From: [Enterobacter] lignolyticus SCF1 | GTDB taxonomy: Bacteria > Pseudomonadota > Gammaproteobacteria > Enterobacterales > Enterobacteriaceae | DNA length: 64,000 nucleotides | Reading direction: 5' to 3' | NCBI RefSeq assembly: GCF_000164865.1 | Contig: NC_014618.1 | Span: 3,906,001 to 3,970,000 of the forward strand | Notes under the pieces: generated by a model | Told to the model about the DNA's origin: nothing | Databases searched by the model: none | Seen by the model: only the letters and a program-made list of their open reading frames with translations | Part shown: positions 35,718-44,923 of the stretch, piece by piece | Position numbering within the stretch: position 1 is the stretch's first letter | Layout: each line of letters opens with the position of its first letter | Translations under genes and position numbers: made by a program

Positions 35718-36377
35718 ATGGTGATGGACGCCTACAATCCGCCGCAGGATCCGTGGCTGGTGGTGCTGTATCAGGACAAGCACATTATGGTGGTCAACAA
35801 GCCGAGCGGCCTGTTGTCCGTACCGGGCCGTCTTGAAGAGCATAAAGACAGCATCATGACCCGCGTACAGCGCGATTTCCCGCAGGCGGAATCCGTGCAT
35901 CGCCTGGATATGGCGACCAGCGGCGTGATCGTGGTGGCACTCACCAAGGCCGCGGAGCGGGAGCTTAAGCGCCAGTTCCGCGAGCGCGAACCGAAAAAGC
36001 AGTATCTGGCGCGGGTCTGGGGTCATCCCCATCCCGAAGAGGGTCTGGTGGATCTGCCGCTGATCTGCGACTGGCCGAACCGCCCAAAACAGAAAGTCTG
36101 TTTTGAGACCGGCAAAGCGGCGCAAACCGAGTATCAGGTGCTGGAATATAGCGACGATAACACCGCGCGGGTTCTGCTAAAACCGATCACCGGGCGCTCC
36201 CACCAATTGCGCGTGCATATGCAGGCGCTGGGCCACCCGATCCTCGGCGACAGGTTTTACGCCACGCCCGAGGCGCTGGCGATGGCGTCGCGTCTGTTGC
36301 TGCATGCCGAAACGCTAACTATCACCCATCCCGCGTATGGCAACAGTATGACCTTTAAAGCCCCGGTAGATTTTTAA
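35718..36377 (+). CDS. rluA: 23S rRNA/tRNA pseudouridine synthase RluA
   Basis: Makes pseudouridine at 23S rRNA position 746 and at position 32 of several tRNAs. It has 219 residues, the E. coli length. The catalytic motif HRLDMATSG places Asp64 as the nucleophile; VNKPSGLLSVPG and GRSHQLRVHMQALGHPILGD are further family motifs. Follows rapA; the downstream gap to the converging djlA gene contains two REP units. Confidence 0.98.
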   Translation: MVMDAYNPPQDPWLVVLYQDKHIMVVNKPSGLLSVPGRLEEHKDSIMTRVQRDFPQAESVHRLDMATSGVIVVALTKAAERELKRQFREREPKKQYLARVWGHPHPEEGLVDLPLICDWPNRPKQKVCFETGKAAQTEYQVLEYSDDNTARVLLKPITGRSHQLRVHMQALGHPILGDRFYATPEALAMASRLLLHAETLTITHPAYGNSMTFKAPVDF

Positions 36378-36393
36378 ATTCTATGCCCATTTG

Positions 36394-36470
36394 TGCCGGG
36401 GGCGCTTCGCTTGCCCGGCCTACCGTTCTCAACGTAGGCCGGATAAGACGCTTTACGTCGCCATCCGGCA
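36394..36470. repeat. REP pair (BIME) between rluA and djlA
   Basis: Two imperfect palindromes in opposite orientation: 36394-36423 (TGCCGGGGGCGC...GCCCGGCCTAC) and 36434-36470 (GTAGGCCGGATAAG...ATCCGGCA). The second is a near-textbook enterobacterial REP. They fill the space between two converging genes and may act as transcription or RNA 3'-end barriers. Confidence 0.9.
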
Positions 36471-36476
36471 AAACCA

Positions 36477-37295
36477 TTATTTAAAACCTTTCTGCTCTTT
36501 AATCATTTCATACGCCTTCTGAATTTCCTGCGCTTTCTGCTTCGCCATCTCCATCATCTCCGGCGGCAGTCCTTTAGCGACCAGCTTATCCGGGTGATGT
36601 TCGCTCATCAGCTTGCGGTAGGCGCGCTTGATGGTCGTCGCATCATCGGAAGGCTTAACGCCCAGCACGTTGCAGGCGTCTTCGAGGGTCGGCCCCCGCT
36701 GCGCCTGTTGCCAGCCGCCGCCGGACTGCGACTGCTGCTGGTAGCCGCCGCCAAACTGCGCGCCGCCCTGCATCATGCGCAGGAACTGGTCGAACTGGGC
36801 GCGGGAGATCCCCAGCTCATCGGCGATGACGAACAGCACTTCGCGCTCGTTAGGGTGCAGCGAACCGTCCGCAAAGGCGGCCTGAATCTGAATTTCCAGA
36901 AACATCCTAATCAGATCAAAACGGCCGAAGCAGACGCTGCGCAGCTGGCGCATTTTCTCACGCAGCGGGTAGTTATCCGCTTTGCCCACGCGAAACGCGT
37001 GCTGCGCGGCGGTACGCGAGTCGCCGTGCAGGTTCATTCGGTCCATCAGCACGCTGGCGACCTGAATGTCCGCCTCGGTCACGCGCCCTTTCGATTTGGT
37101 CAGATGCCCCATCACTTCAAAGGTGGTGGCAAAAAAGAGCGACTGGCGCTCCTGCTGATTCGCAAACCAGTTCAGCCGGCGGCTACGGGCACGGTCAAAC
37201 ATATGGCCGATCAGAAACCCCAGCACCACGCCCCAGAAACCGCCGCCCATTATTAAGGCAACCGCCACACCGATCACTTTTCCCCAATACTGCAT
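36477..37295 (-). CDS. djlA: Membrane-anchored co-chaperone DjlA
   Basis: J-domain protein that stimulates DnaK ATPase and is linked to envelope stress and capsule (Rcs) signalling. It has 272 residues (271 in E. coli). One N-terminal membrane helix (about 7-30, with GGGFWGVVLGFLIG) is followed by a TerB-like helical domain, a Gly/Gln-rich linker (GGAQFGGGYQQQSQSGG) and a C-terminal J domain (about 206-272) with the essential HPD in SEHHPDKLV. Divergent from lptD. Confidence 0.97.
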   Translation of the reverse strand: MQYWGKVIGVAVALIMGGGFWGVVLGFLIGHMFDRARSRRLNWFANQQERQSLFFATTFEVMGHLTKSKGRVTEADIQVASVLMDRMNLHGDSRTAAQHAFRVGKADNYPLREKMRQLRSVCFGRFDLIRMFLEIQIQAAFADGSLHPNEREVLFVIADELGISRAQFDQFLRMMQGGAQFGGGYQQQSQSGGGWQQAQRGPTLEDACNVLGVKPSDDATTIKRAYRKLMSEHHPDKLVAKGLPPEMMEMAKQKAQEIQKAYEMIKEQKGFK

Positions 37296-37487
37296 ATACT
37301 CCCCAAATGGTCAAATCATCATGCCGTCAGCTAAAATATGCATTATCATACTCGTCATTCAGCACAGTACCTAACGTCACGGATTTGAACCGGCAGGATT
37401 AACACTGGCGCGTTAACGATGAGTGCGTTAGTCTCTGACCGTTTGCCAGCCGCAATGCCACAGATGACGGAACAATAAATACAACGT

Positions 37488-39890
37488 ATGAAAAAACGTA
37501 TTCCCACCCTTCTGGCCACCATGATCGCCAGCGCCCTGTATAGTCAGCAAGGCGCTGCCGCCGACCTCGCATCTCAATGTATGCTGGGGGTCCCGACCTA
37601 TAATCGCCCCCTGGTGCAGGGTGATACTAATAGCCTGCCCGTCACTATTAACGCCGATCACGCGAAAGGCAATTATCCTGATAATGCCGTATTTACCGGC
37701 AATGTCGATGTTAACCAGGGTAATAGCCGCCTGCAGGCGGACGAGGTACAGCTGCACCAGAAAGAAGCCCCGGGACAGGCCACGCCCGTGCGAACAGTGG
37801 ATGCGCTTGGCAATGTGCACTATGACGATAACCAGGTCATTCTGACAGGCCCGAAAGCCTGGTCAAACCTGAATACCAAAGATACCAACGTCTGGAAAGG
37901 GGATTACCAGATGGTGGGGCGTCAGGGGCGCGGCACCGCCGACCTGATGAAACAGCGCGGCGACAACCGCTACACCATTCTTGATAATGGTACCTTCACC
38001 TCCTGTCTGCCGGGCGCCAACACCTGGAGCGTCGTCGGCAGCGAAGTCATTCAGGACCGCCAGGAGCAGGTCGCTGAAATCTGGAATGCGCGCTTTAAAA
38101 TTGGCCCGATACCGGTTTTCTATAGCCCTTATTTGCAATTACCGATTGGCGATAAGCGCCGCTCCGGTTTTCTGATTCCGAATGCGAAATACGGCTCCAC
38201 CAACGGCGTCGAATTTTATTTGCCGTATTACTGGAATATCGCGCCTAACTTCGATGCCACTATTACGCCACACTATATGGATAAGCGCGGCGGCATCATG
38301 TGGGAAAACGAATTCCGATATCTGACCCAGGCGGGTACCGGCCTGTTCGAATTCGACTATTTGCCGTCGGATAAAGTCTACGAAGATGAGCATCCGGAGG
38401 ACGATAACAGCCGTCGCTGGATGTTCTACTGGAGACACTTTGGGGTCATGGATCAGGTGTGGCGCTTCAACGTCGATTACACCAAAGTCAGCGACGCCAA
38501 CTACTTCAACGACTTTAGCTCTAAATACGGCTCGAGTACCGACGGTTACGCCACGCAAAAATTCAGCGCCGGCTATTTTATCGATAATTTTGACGCCACC
38601 GTGTCGTCAAAACAGTTCCAGGTCTTCGATCGCGAGAACAGTAACTCGTATGCCGCGCAGCCGCAGCTCGACGTAAACTATTACTACAATGACCTGGGGC
38701 CGTTCGACGCCCATGTTTACGGCCAGGCGGTGAAGTTTGAGAACACCAATAACAACCTGCCGCAAGCGACCCGTCTGCATCTGGAGCCGACGCTCGCGCT
38801 GCCGCTGTCCAACGGCTGGGGCAGCCTGAATACCGAAGTGAAGCTGCTGGCCACGCACTATCAGCAGAGCAATCTGGACGAGTACCGGACCTATGCGAAA
38901 AATCAGTATAACAGCAACCCGAGCAGCGATAATGCGCGCTATCTGAATGCGGCCAATAGCCTTGAAGACTCCGTAAGCCGCGTTCTGCCTCAGTTTAAAA
39001 TCGACGGCAAAATGGTCTTTGAGCGCGACATGGACTGGTCTCAGGGATATACCCAGACGCTGGAGCCGCGCGTCCAGTATCTGTATGTGCCCTACAAAGA
39101 TCAGAGCAATATCGGCGTTTACGACTCCACGCTGCTGCAATCGGACTATAGCGGACTGTTCCGCGACCGCACCTACAGCGGCCTTGACCGCATCGCGTCA
39201 GCCAACCAGGTCACGACCGGTTTGACCACGCGCGTTTATGATGATCACGCCGTGGAACGATTTAACGTTTCTGTGGGTCAAATCTACTACTTCACGGAAT
39301 CCCGTACCGGCGACGAGAACGTCACCTGGGAAAAAGACGACCAGCGCGGCTCTCTGGTATGGGCTGGCGATACCTACTGGCGCATGACCGACCAGTGGGG
39401 CCTGCGCGGCGGCATCCAGTATGATACGCGTCTTGATAACGTGGCTACCGCCAGCGGCACCGTTGAGTATCGTCGGGATCAGGACAGGTTAGTGCAGTTG
39501 AATTATCGTTATGCCAGCCCGGAGTATATTCAGGCGACGCTGCCGTCGTATGCTACATCGGCGCAGTATAACCAGGGTATTTCCCAGGTCGGCATGACCG
39601 CCAGCTGGCCGATTGTCGACCGCTGGTCCGTCGTGGGTGCGTATTACTTCGATACCAACACCCGCAAATCGGCAGACCAGATGCTGGGCGTGCAATATAG
39701 CTCCTGCTGCTACGCTATCCGCGTCGGCTATGAGCGTAAGCTCAACGGCTGGGATACCAACAGCAACGAAAGCAAATACGACAACACATTCGGCTTCAGT
39801 GTGGAACTGCGCGGTCTGAGCTCTAACTATGGTCTGGGCACCCAGCAAATGCTGCGTTCGAACATTTTGCCGTATCAAAGCTCTATGTAA
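37488..39890 (+). CDS. lptD: LPS-assembly outer membrane protein LptD
   Basis: Outer-membrane barrel that, with LptE, inserts lipopolysaccharide into the outer leaflet. It has 800 residues against 784 in E. coli. Signal peptide about 1-24, cleaved before DLASQC. The N-terminal periplasmic beta-jellyroll is followed by a 26-strand barrel. Cysteines corresponding to the four disulfide cysteines are visible (DLASQCML, FTSCLPG and SSCCYAIRV). Compared with E. coli, about 18 extra residues lie in a loop around residues 466-491. First gene of the lptD-surA-pdxA-rsmA-apaGH group. Confidence 0.97.
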   Translation: MKKRIPTLLATMIASALYSQQGAAADLASQCMLGVPTYNRPLVQGDTNSLPVTINADHAKGNYPDNAVFTGNVDVNQGNSRLQADEVQLHQKEAPGQATPVRTVDALGNVHYDDNQVILTGPKAWSNLNTKDTNVWKGDYQMVGRQGRGTADLMKQRGDNRYTILDNGTFTSCLPGANTWSVVGSEVIQDRQEQVAEIWNARFKIGPIPVFYSPYLQLPIGDKRRSGFLIPNAKYGSTNGVEFYLPYYWNIAPNFDATITPHYMDKRGGIMWENEFRYLTQAGTGLFEFDYLPSDKVYEDEHPEDDNSRRWMFYWRHFGVMDQVWRFNVDYTKVSDANYFNDFSSKYGSSTDGYATQKFSAGYFIDNFDATVSSKQFQVFDRENSNSYAAQPQLDVNYYYNDLGPFDAHVYGQAVKFENTNNNLPQATRLHLEPTLALPLSNGWGSLNTEVKLLATHYQQSNLDEYRTYAKNQYNSNPSSDNARYLNAANSLEDSVSRVLPQFKIDGKMVFERDMDWSQGYTQTLEPRVQYLYVPYKDQSNIGVYDSTLLQSDYSGLFRDRTYSGLDRIASANQVTTGLTTRVYDDHAVERFNVSVGQIYYFTESRTGDENVTWEKDDQRGSLVWAGDTYWRMTDQWGLRGGIQYDTRLDNVATASGTVEYRRDQDRLVQLNYRYASPEYIQATLPSYATSAQYNQGISQVGMTASWPIVDRWSVVGAYYFDTNTRKSADQMLGVQYSSCCYAIRVGYERKLNGWDTNSNESKYDNTFGFSVELRGLSSNYGLGTQQMLRSNILPYQSSM

Positions 39891-39944
39891 TGTCACGGTT
39901 TTGAAACGTACCCCGCGCTTGCGGTTAATTGAAATGGAAAGAGT

Positions 39945-41231
39945 ATGAAGAACTGGAAAACGCTGCTTCTCGGTATCGCCATGGTTGCGAATACCAGTTT
40001 CGCCGCCCCTCAGGTTGTCGATAAAGTAGCAGCCGTCGTAAACAATGGCGTCGTACTGGAAAGCGACGTTGATGGTTTAATGCAATCGGTAAAACTGAAT
40101 GCCGGCCAGGCAGGCCAGCAGTTGCCGGACGATAACACCTTGCGTCATCAGATCCTTGAACGACTGATCATGGATCAAATCATTCTGCAGATGGGGCAGA
40201 AAATGGGGGTAAAGGTATCTGACGAGCAGCTCGATCAGGCCATTGCCAGCATTGCCAAACAGAACAACATGACCATGGATCAGATGCGCAGCCGTCTGGC
40301 CAATGACGGTCTTAACTACAACACCTACCGTAGTCAGATCCGCAAAGAGATGATTATCTCTGAGGTGCGCAACAACGAAGTACGCCGTCGTATCACCGTT
40401 CTGCCGCAGGAAGTCGACGCGCTGGCAAAACAGATGGGCAACCAGAACGATGCCAGCACCGAGCTGAACCTGAGCCACATCCTGATCCCACTGCCGGAAA
40501 ACCCGACCTCCGATCAGGTGAGCGAAGCGGAAGCCCAGGCGCGCTCCGTGGTTGAACAGGCCCGCGGCGGCGCCGATTTTGGCAAGCTGGCGATCACCTA
40601 TTCCGCCGATCAGCAGGCCCTGAAAGGCGGCCAGATGGGCTGGGGTCGTATTCAGGAGCTGCCGTCCATCTTCGCTCAGGCGCTGAGCACGGCGAAGAAA
40701 GGCGATATCATTGGCCCAATCCGTTCCGGCGTAGGCTTCCATGTTATCAAAGTGAACGATCTGCGCGGCCAGAGCCAGACTATCTCCGTGACCGAGGTCC
40801 ACGCGCGCCACATCCTGCTGAAGCCGTCGCCGATTATGTCTGACGATCAGGCTCGCGCGAAGCTGGAGCAGGTCGCTGCGGATATTAAGAGCGGTAAAAC
40901 CACCTTTGAGAAAGCGGCAAAAGAGCTGTCTCAGGATCCAGGTTCAGCTAACCAGGGCGGCGACCTTGGCTGGGCAACGCCGGATATCTACGATCCTTCA
41001 TTCCGCGATGCGGTGATGAAGCTGAGTAAAGGCCAGGTCAGCGCGCCGGTTCATTCCTCATTCGGCTGGCACCTGATTCAGCTGCTGGATACCCGCAATG
41101 TTGACCGCACCGACGCGGCGCAGAAAGACAAAGCGTATCGCATGCTGATGAACCGTAAGTTCTCAGAAGAAGCGGCGACCTGGATGCAGGAACAGCGCGC
41201 CAGCGCCTATGTCAAAATTCTGAGCAACTAA
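39945..41231 (+). CDS. surA: Periplasmic chaperone/peptidyl-prolyl isomerase SurA
   Basis: Chaperone for outer-membrane proteins, including LptD. It has 428 residues, as in E. coli. Signal peptide MKNWKTLLLGIAMVANTSFA, cleaved before APQV. The N-terminal chaperone domain is followed by two parvulin domains (about 171-272 and 282-381, beginning TELNLSHILIPLP and TEVHARHILLKPS) and a C-terminal helix. 54 bp after lptD; its stop shares one base with the pdxA start. Confidence 0.98.
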   Translation: MKNWKTLLLGIAMVANTSFAAPQVVDKVAAVVNNGVVLESDVDGLMQSVKLNAGQAGQQLPDDNTLRHQILERLIMDQIILQMGQKMGVKVSDEQLDQAIASIAKQNNMTMDQMRSRLANDGLNYNTYRSQIRKEMIISEVRNNEVRRRITVLPQEVDALAKQMGNQNDASTELNLSHILIPLPENPTSDQVSEAEAQARSVVEQARGGADFGKLAITYSADQQALKGGQMGWGRIQELPSIFAQALSTAKKGDIIGPIRSGVGFHVIKVNDLRGQSQTISVTEVHARHILLKPSPIMSDDQARAKLEQVAADIKSGKTTFEKAAKELSQDPGSANQGGDLGWATPDIYDPSFRDAVMKLSKGQVSAPVHSSFGWHLIQLLDTRNVDRTDAAQKDKAYRMLMNRKFSEEAATWMQEQRASAYVKILSN

Positions 41232-42220
41232 TGACAGCCTCGCATCGAGTCGTTATCACTCCCGGCGAACCCGCCGGGATTGGCCCCGACCTGGTCATCC
41301 AGCTCGCCCAGCGCGACTGGCCGGTCGAACTGGTGGTGTGCGCCGATAGCGAATTACTGACAAGCCGGGCAGCAATGCTCGGTTTGCCGTTAACGCTGCA
41401 GCCCTACGACGCCAACCGTCCCCCCGTTGCGCAGCGCGCCGGTACCCTGACGCTGCTCCCCGTTCCGCTTTCCGCTCCCGTCACGCCCGGTATCCTGAAC
41501 GTGCAAAACGGTCCTTATGTCGTAGAAACGCTGGCGCGGGCATGCGATGGCTGCACCCAGGGCGAGTTCGCCGCGCTTATCACCGGCCCCGTGCAAAAGA
41601 GCATTATCAACGATGCGGGCATCGCCTTTACCGGGCATACCGAGTTCTTTGAAGAGCGCTCCGGAGCCAGTAAGGTAGTGATGATGCTGGCAACGGAAGA
41701 GCTGCGCGTGGCGCTGGCGACAACCCACCTGCCGCTTAAGGCCATCAGCGACGCTATTACCCCAGCGCTGCTCCGGGAGGTCATTACCATCCTCGATGAC
41801 GACCTGCGTCATAAATTTGGTATTGCCCATCCGCACGTGCTGGTCTGCGGGCTGAACCCGCATGCCGGGGAAGGCGGGCATATGGGGACGGAAGAGATAG
41901 ACACGATCGTTCCGGTACTGGACGAGCTGCGGGCGAAAGGCATGAACCTCAGCGGCCCGCTGCCGGCCGACACGCTGTTTCAGCCCAAGTATCTCGATAA
42001 CGCTGACGCGGTGCTGGCGATGTACCACGATCAGGGTCTACCCGTGCTAAAATACCAGGGTTTCGGCCGCGCAGTGAACATTACGCTCGGTTTACCCTTT
42101 ATCCGTACGTCCGTTGATCACGGTACCGCCCTTGAGCTGGCGGGCCGGGGCAGCGCGAACGTCGGCAGTTTTATTACGGCGCTTAACCTCGCCATCAAAA
42201 TGATTGTTAACTCTCAATGA
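41231..42220 (+). CDS. pdxA: 4-hydroxythreonine-4-phosphate dehydrogenase
   Basis: NAD-dependent enzyme of the DXP-dependent pyridoxal phosphate pathway. It has 329 residues, the E. coli length. Visible motifs are ITPGEPAGIGPDL at the N terminus, GHTEFFEERSG near residue 137, CGLNPHAGEGGHMG near residue 208, and MYHDQGLPVLKYQGFG near residue 265, which supply metal and substrate ligands. One-base overlap with surA and a 4-bp overlap with rsmA. Confidence 0.98.
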   Translation: MTASHRVVITPGEPAGIGPDLVIQLAQRDWPVELVVCADSELLTSRAAMLGLPLTLQPYDANRPPVAQRAGTLTLLPVPLSAPVTPGILNVQNGPYVVETLARACDGCTQGEFAALITGPVQKSIINDAGIAFTGHTEFFEERSGASKVVMMLATEELRVALATTHLPLKAISDAITPALLREVITILDDDLRHKFGIAHPHVLVCGLNPHAGEGGHMGTEEIDTIVPVLDELRAKGMNLSGPLPADTLFQPKYLDNADAVLAMYHDQGLPVLKYQGFGRAVNITLGLPFIRTSVDHGTALELAGRGSANVGSFITALNLAIKMIVNSQ

Positions 42221-43038
42221 ATAATCGAGTCCATCAGGGCCACTTAGCCCGTAAACGCTTCGGGCAAAACTTTCTCAACGATCGGTTTGTGATCGACAGC
42301 ATCGTTTCTGCAATTAACCCGCAAAAGGGTCAGGCCATGGTCGAAATCGGCCCGGGCCTCGCCGCGCTGACCGAGCCGGTAGGCGAACGTCTGGATAAAC
42401 TGACCGTTATCGAACTGGATCGCGATCTCGCCGCACGCCTGCAGACGCACCCGTTTTTAGGTCCAAAGCTGACGATTTATCAGCAGGACGCCATGACCAT
42501 GAACTTTGGCGAACTGGCGGAAAAACTCGGCCAGCCGCTGCGCGTATTCGGCAACCTGCCGTATAACATCTCCACCCCGCTGATGTTCCACCTGTTTAGC
42601 TATACTGATGCCATTGCCGACATGCACTTTATGCTGCAAAAAGAGGTGGTGAACCGTCTGGTTGCAGGACCGAACAGTAAAGCGTATGGTCGATTAAGCG
42701 TCATGGCGCAATATTACTGCCAGGTGATTCCGGTGCTCGAAGTCCCGCCGTCGGCGTTCACCCCGCCGCCAAAAGTGGACTCTGCCGTCGTGCGTCTGGT
42801 GCCGCACAGCACGCCGCCGCATCCGGTGAAGGATATTCGCGTGCTGAGCCGTATCACCACCGAAGCGTTTAACCAGCGCCGGAAGACCATCCGCAACAGC
42901 CTTGGCAACCTGTTTACCGTCGACGTACTGACCGGGCTGGGCATCGACCCCGCCGTGCGTGCGGAAAACATCTCTGTCGCCCAGTACTGCCAGATGGCAA
43001 ACTGGCTGACGGAAAATGCGCCCTCAAAGGAGAGCTAA
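42217..43038 (+). CDS. rsmA: 16S rRNA dimethyladenosine transferase RsmA (KsgA)
   Basis: Dimethylates A1518 and A1519 near the 3' end of 16S rRNA during 30S maturation; loss gives kasugamycin resistance. It has 273 residues. Motif I is VEIGPGLAALTEPV near residue 42 and the catalytic motif is NLPYNISTPL near residue 113; the N terminus has RKRFGQNFL, typical of the family. Overlaps pdxA by 4 bp; apaG starts 3 bp after its stop. Confidence 0.98.
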   Translation: MNNRVHQGHLARKRFGQNFLNDRFVIDSIVSAINPQKGQAMVEIGPGLAALTEPVGERLDKLTVIELDRDLAARLQTHPFLGPKLTIYQQDAMTMNFGELAEKLGQPLRVFGNLPYNISTPLMFHLFSYTDAIADMHFMLQKEVVNRLVAGPNSKAYGRLSVMAQYYCQVIPVLEVPPSAFTPPPKVDSAVVRLVPHSTPPHPVKDIRVLSRITTEAFNQRRKTIRNSLGNLFTVDVLTGLGIDPAVRAENISVAQYCQMANWLTENAPSKES

Positions 43039-43041
43039 AGC

Positions 43042-43419
43042 ATGTTAGATTCGCCCCGTGTTTGCGTACAGGTGCAAAGCGTCTACATTGAGTCACAGTC
43101 CTCACCCGATGAGGAACGTTACGTCTTCGCCTACACCGTCACTATCCGCAACCTGGGGCGAACGCCGGTTCAGCTGCTCGGACGCTACTGGCTAATCACC
43201 AACGGCCACGGCCGGGAAACTGAAGTTCAGGGGGAAGGCGTGGTCGGCGTACAGCCCCATATCGCCCCCGGCAACGAATATCAGTACACCAGCGGCGCCG
43301 TGCTGGAAACGCCGCTTGGCACCATGCAGGGCCACTATGAAATGATCGACGCCGAGGGCAACACCTTCGCCATCGATATCCCCGTTTTCCGTCTGGCAGT
43401 GCCAGCAATAATTCATTGA
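43042..43419 (+). CDS. apaG: ApaG protein
   Basis: Small fibronectin-III-like beta protein; its biochemical role is unclear, and in E. coli it is linked to cobalt and magnesium tolerance. It has 125 residues, the usual length. Conserved stretches are FAYTVTIRNLGRTPVQLLGR and the GxG-like GVVGVQPHIAPG, and the C-terminal PVFRLAVP. Lies between rsmA and apaH, in the same transcript. Confidence 0.96.
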   Translation: MLDSPRVCVQVQSVYIESQSSPDEERYVFAYTVTIRNLGRTPVQLLGRYWLITNGHGRETEVQGEGVVGVQPHIAPGNEYQYTSGAVLETPLGTMQGHYEMIDAEGNTFAIDIPVFRLAVPAIIH

Positions 43420-43423
43420 TTCG

Positions 43424-44272
43424 ATGAGTACATATCTTATTGGCGACGTTCATGGTTGCTACGATGAACTGATCGCCCTGCTACAGCAGGTGGCGTTTAC
43501 CCCTGGGAAGGACATGCTCTGGCTGACGGGCGATCTCGTCGCGCGCGGCCCGGCATCGCTGGACGTGCTTCGCTACGTCAAATCGCTGGGCGATAGCGTA
43601 CGGATTGTGCTTGGCAATCACGACCTCCACCTGCTGGCGGTTTTCGCCGGGATCAGCCGCAACAAGCCAAAAGACCGGCTGACGTCGCTGCTTGAGGCCC
43701 CGGATGCCGATGAGCTGCTGAACTGGCTGCGCCGCCAGCCCATGATGCAGATAGACGAAGAGAAAAAACTCATCATGACCCATGCCGGGATCACCCCGCA
43801 GTGGGATCTCGACACCGCCAGACTGTGCGCGCGCGACGTTGAAGCCGTGCTCAGCAGCGACTCCTACCCTTTCTTCCTCGATGCGATGTACGGCGACTTG
43901 CCCAACCACTGGTCGAAGGAACTGTCCGGCCTGGCGCGGCTGCGGTTCATCACCAACGCCTTTACCCGTATGCGCTTCTGCTTCCCTAACGGGCAGCTGG
44001 ACATGTACGCCAAAGAGTCGCCGGAGGATGCGCCCGCGCCGCTAAAACCGTGGTTTGCGATCCCGGGCCCCGTCACGCAGGAGTACAGCATCGCGTTTGG
44101 TCATTGGGCATCGCTTGAGGGCAAAGGCACGCCGGAAGGGATCTATGCTCTTGATACCGGCTGCTGCTGGGGCGGGGAGTTGACCTGCCTGCGCTGGGAG
44201 GATAAAGCGTACTTCGTACAGCCGTCTAACCGTCGCCTCAGTGACGGCGAAAGCGAAGCGGTAGCCTCGTAA
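43424..44272 (+). CDS. apaH: Diadenosine tetraphosphatase (symmetrical)
   Basis: Hydrolyses Ap4A to two ADP and removes Np4 caps from mRNA. It has 282 residues (280 in E. coli). The calcineurin-like metallophosphatase motifs are clear: IGDVHGCYDEL near residue 6, LTGDLVARGPASLDV near residue 35, and LGNHDLHLLA near residue 63. Last gene of the lptD-apaH group; converges with folA across a short inverted repeat. Confidence 0.98.
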   Translation: MSTYLIGDVHGCYDELIALLQQVAFTPGKDMLWLTGDLVARGPASLDVLRYVKSLGDSVRIVLGNHDLHLLAVFAGISRNKPKDRLTSLLEAPDADELLNWLRRQPMMQIDEEKKLIMTHAGITPQWDLDTARLCARDVEAVLSSDSYPFFLDAMYGDLPNHWSKELSGLARLRFITNAFTRMRFCFPNGQLDMYAKESPEDAPAPLKPWFAIPGPVTQEYSIAFGHWASLEGKGTPEGIYALDTGCCWGGELTCLRWEDKAYFVQPSNRRLSDGESEAVAS

Positions 44273-44281
44273 ACACGCCTC

Positions 44282-44325
44282 TCCCGCTTACCCCTCTCGC
44301 ATCAGGAAAGGGGTAGGCTGCGGGA
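44282..44325. terminator. Inverted repeat between apaH and folA
   Basis: Two stacked helices: TCCCGC (44282-44287) with GCGGGA (44320-44325), and TACCCCT (44289-44295) with AGGGGTA (44309-44315), with a 13-nt loop. It lies between converging genes and probably ends transcription, though T-runs are short. Confidence 0.55.
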
Positions 44326-44329
44326 AACC

Positions 44330-44809
44330 TTAACGACGTTCGAGGATCTCGAAACAGTAGCTGTGCGAGTTCTGCGCATCCGCGTCGTGGAATTCGCTGA
44401 ACACCGATTCCCACTCGTCCGGATCGTAGTCAGGAAAATGCGTATCCCCTTCCACTTCGGCATCGATATGGGTCAGATAGAGCTTATGCGCTTTCGGCAG
44501 GAACTGCTCGTATACGCGGCCGCCGCCGATGACCATAATCTCTTCCGCACCGCCACAGGCGGCGATCGCCTCCTCGACGGATTTCGCCCACTCGACGCGA
44601 TCGTCCGTACCAGGCTTACTGCTGATAACGATGTTTTTACGTCCCGGCAGCGGGCGGCCAATGGATTCCCAGGTCAGACGCCCCATCACCACCGGTTTGT
44701 TTACGGTATTGCGCTTGAACCAGGCGAGATCGGCAGGCAGGTTCCAGGGCATGGCGTTTTCCATGCCGATAACGCGATCCACCGCTAACGCCGCAATCAG
44801 ACTGATCAT
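44330..44809 (-). CDS. folA: Dihydrofolate reductase
   Basis: NADPH-dependent reduction of dihydrofolate; target of trimethoprim. It has 159 residues, as in E. coli. The catalytic Asp27 lies in MPWNLPADLAWF, and the NADPH-binding segments GRLTWESIGRPLPGRKNIV and VIGGGRVYEQFL are present. None of the residues visible around the active site suggests a resistant variant, but this was not examined in detail. Confidence 0.98.
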   Translation of the reverse strand: MISLIAALAVDRVIGMENAMPWNLPADLAWFKRNTVNKPVVMGRLTWESIGRPLPGRKNIVISSKPGTDDRVEWAKSVEEAIAACGGAEEIMVIGGGRVYEQFLPKAHKLYLTHIDAEVEGDTHFPDYDPDEWESVFSEFHDADAQNSHSYCFEILERR

Positions 44810-44923
44810 TGAAAATTTCCCGGATGCAAAAAATTGCCGCCACTATACGGAAAGCATAATCTTTCGTCGACTGGCGGCAGAGTAAAGAAAGCGAAAATTT
44901 TTCAATTTGCAGCTAAGCCCTCG

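Noticed and set aside
37311..37487. Sigma-E promoter expected before lptD
   Set aside because: E. coli has one here, but the GAAC found near 37386 lacks a matching -10 at proper spacing, so it is not called.
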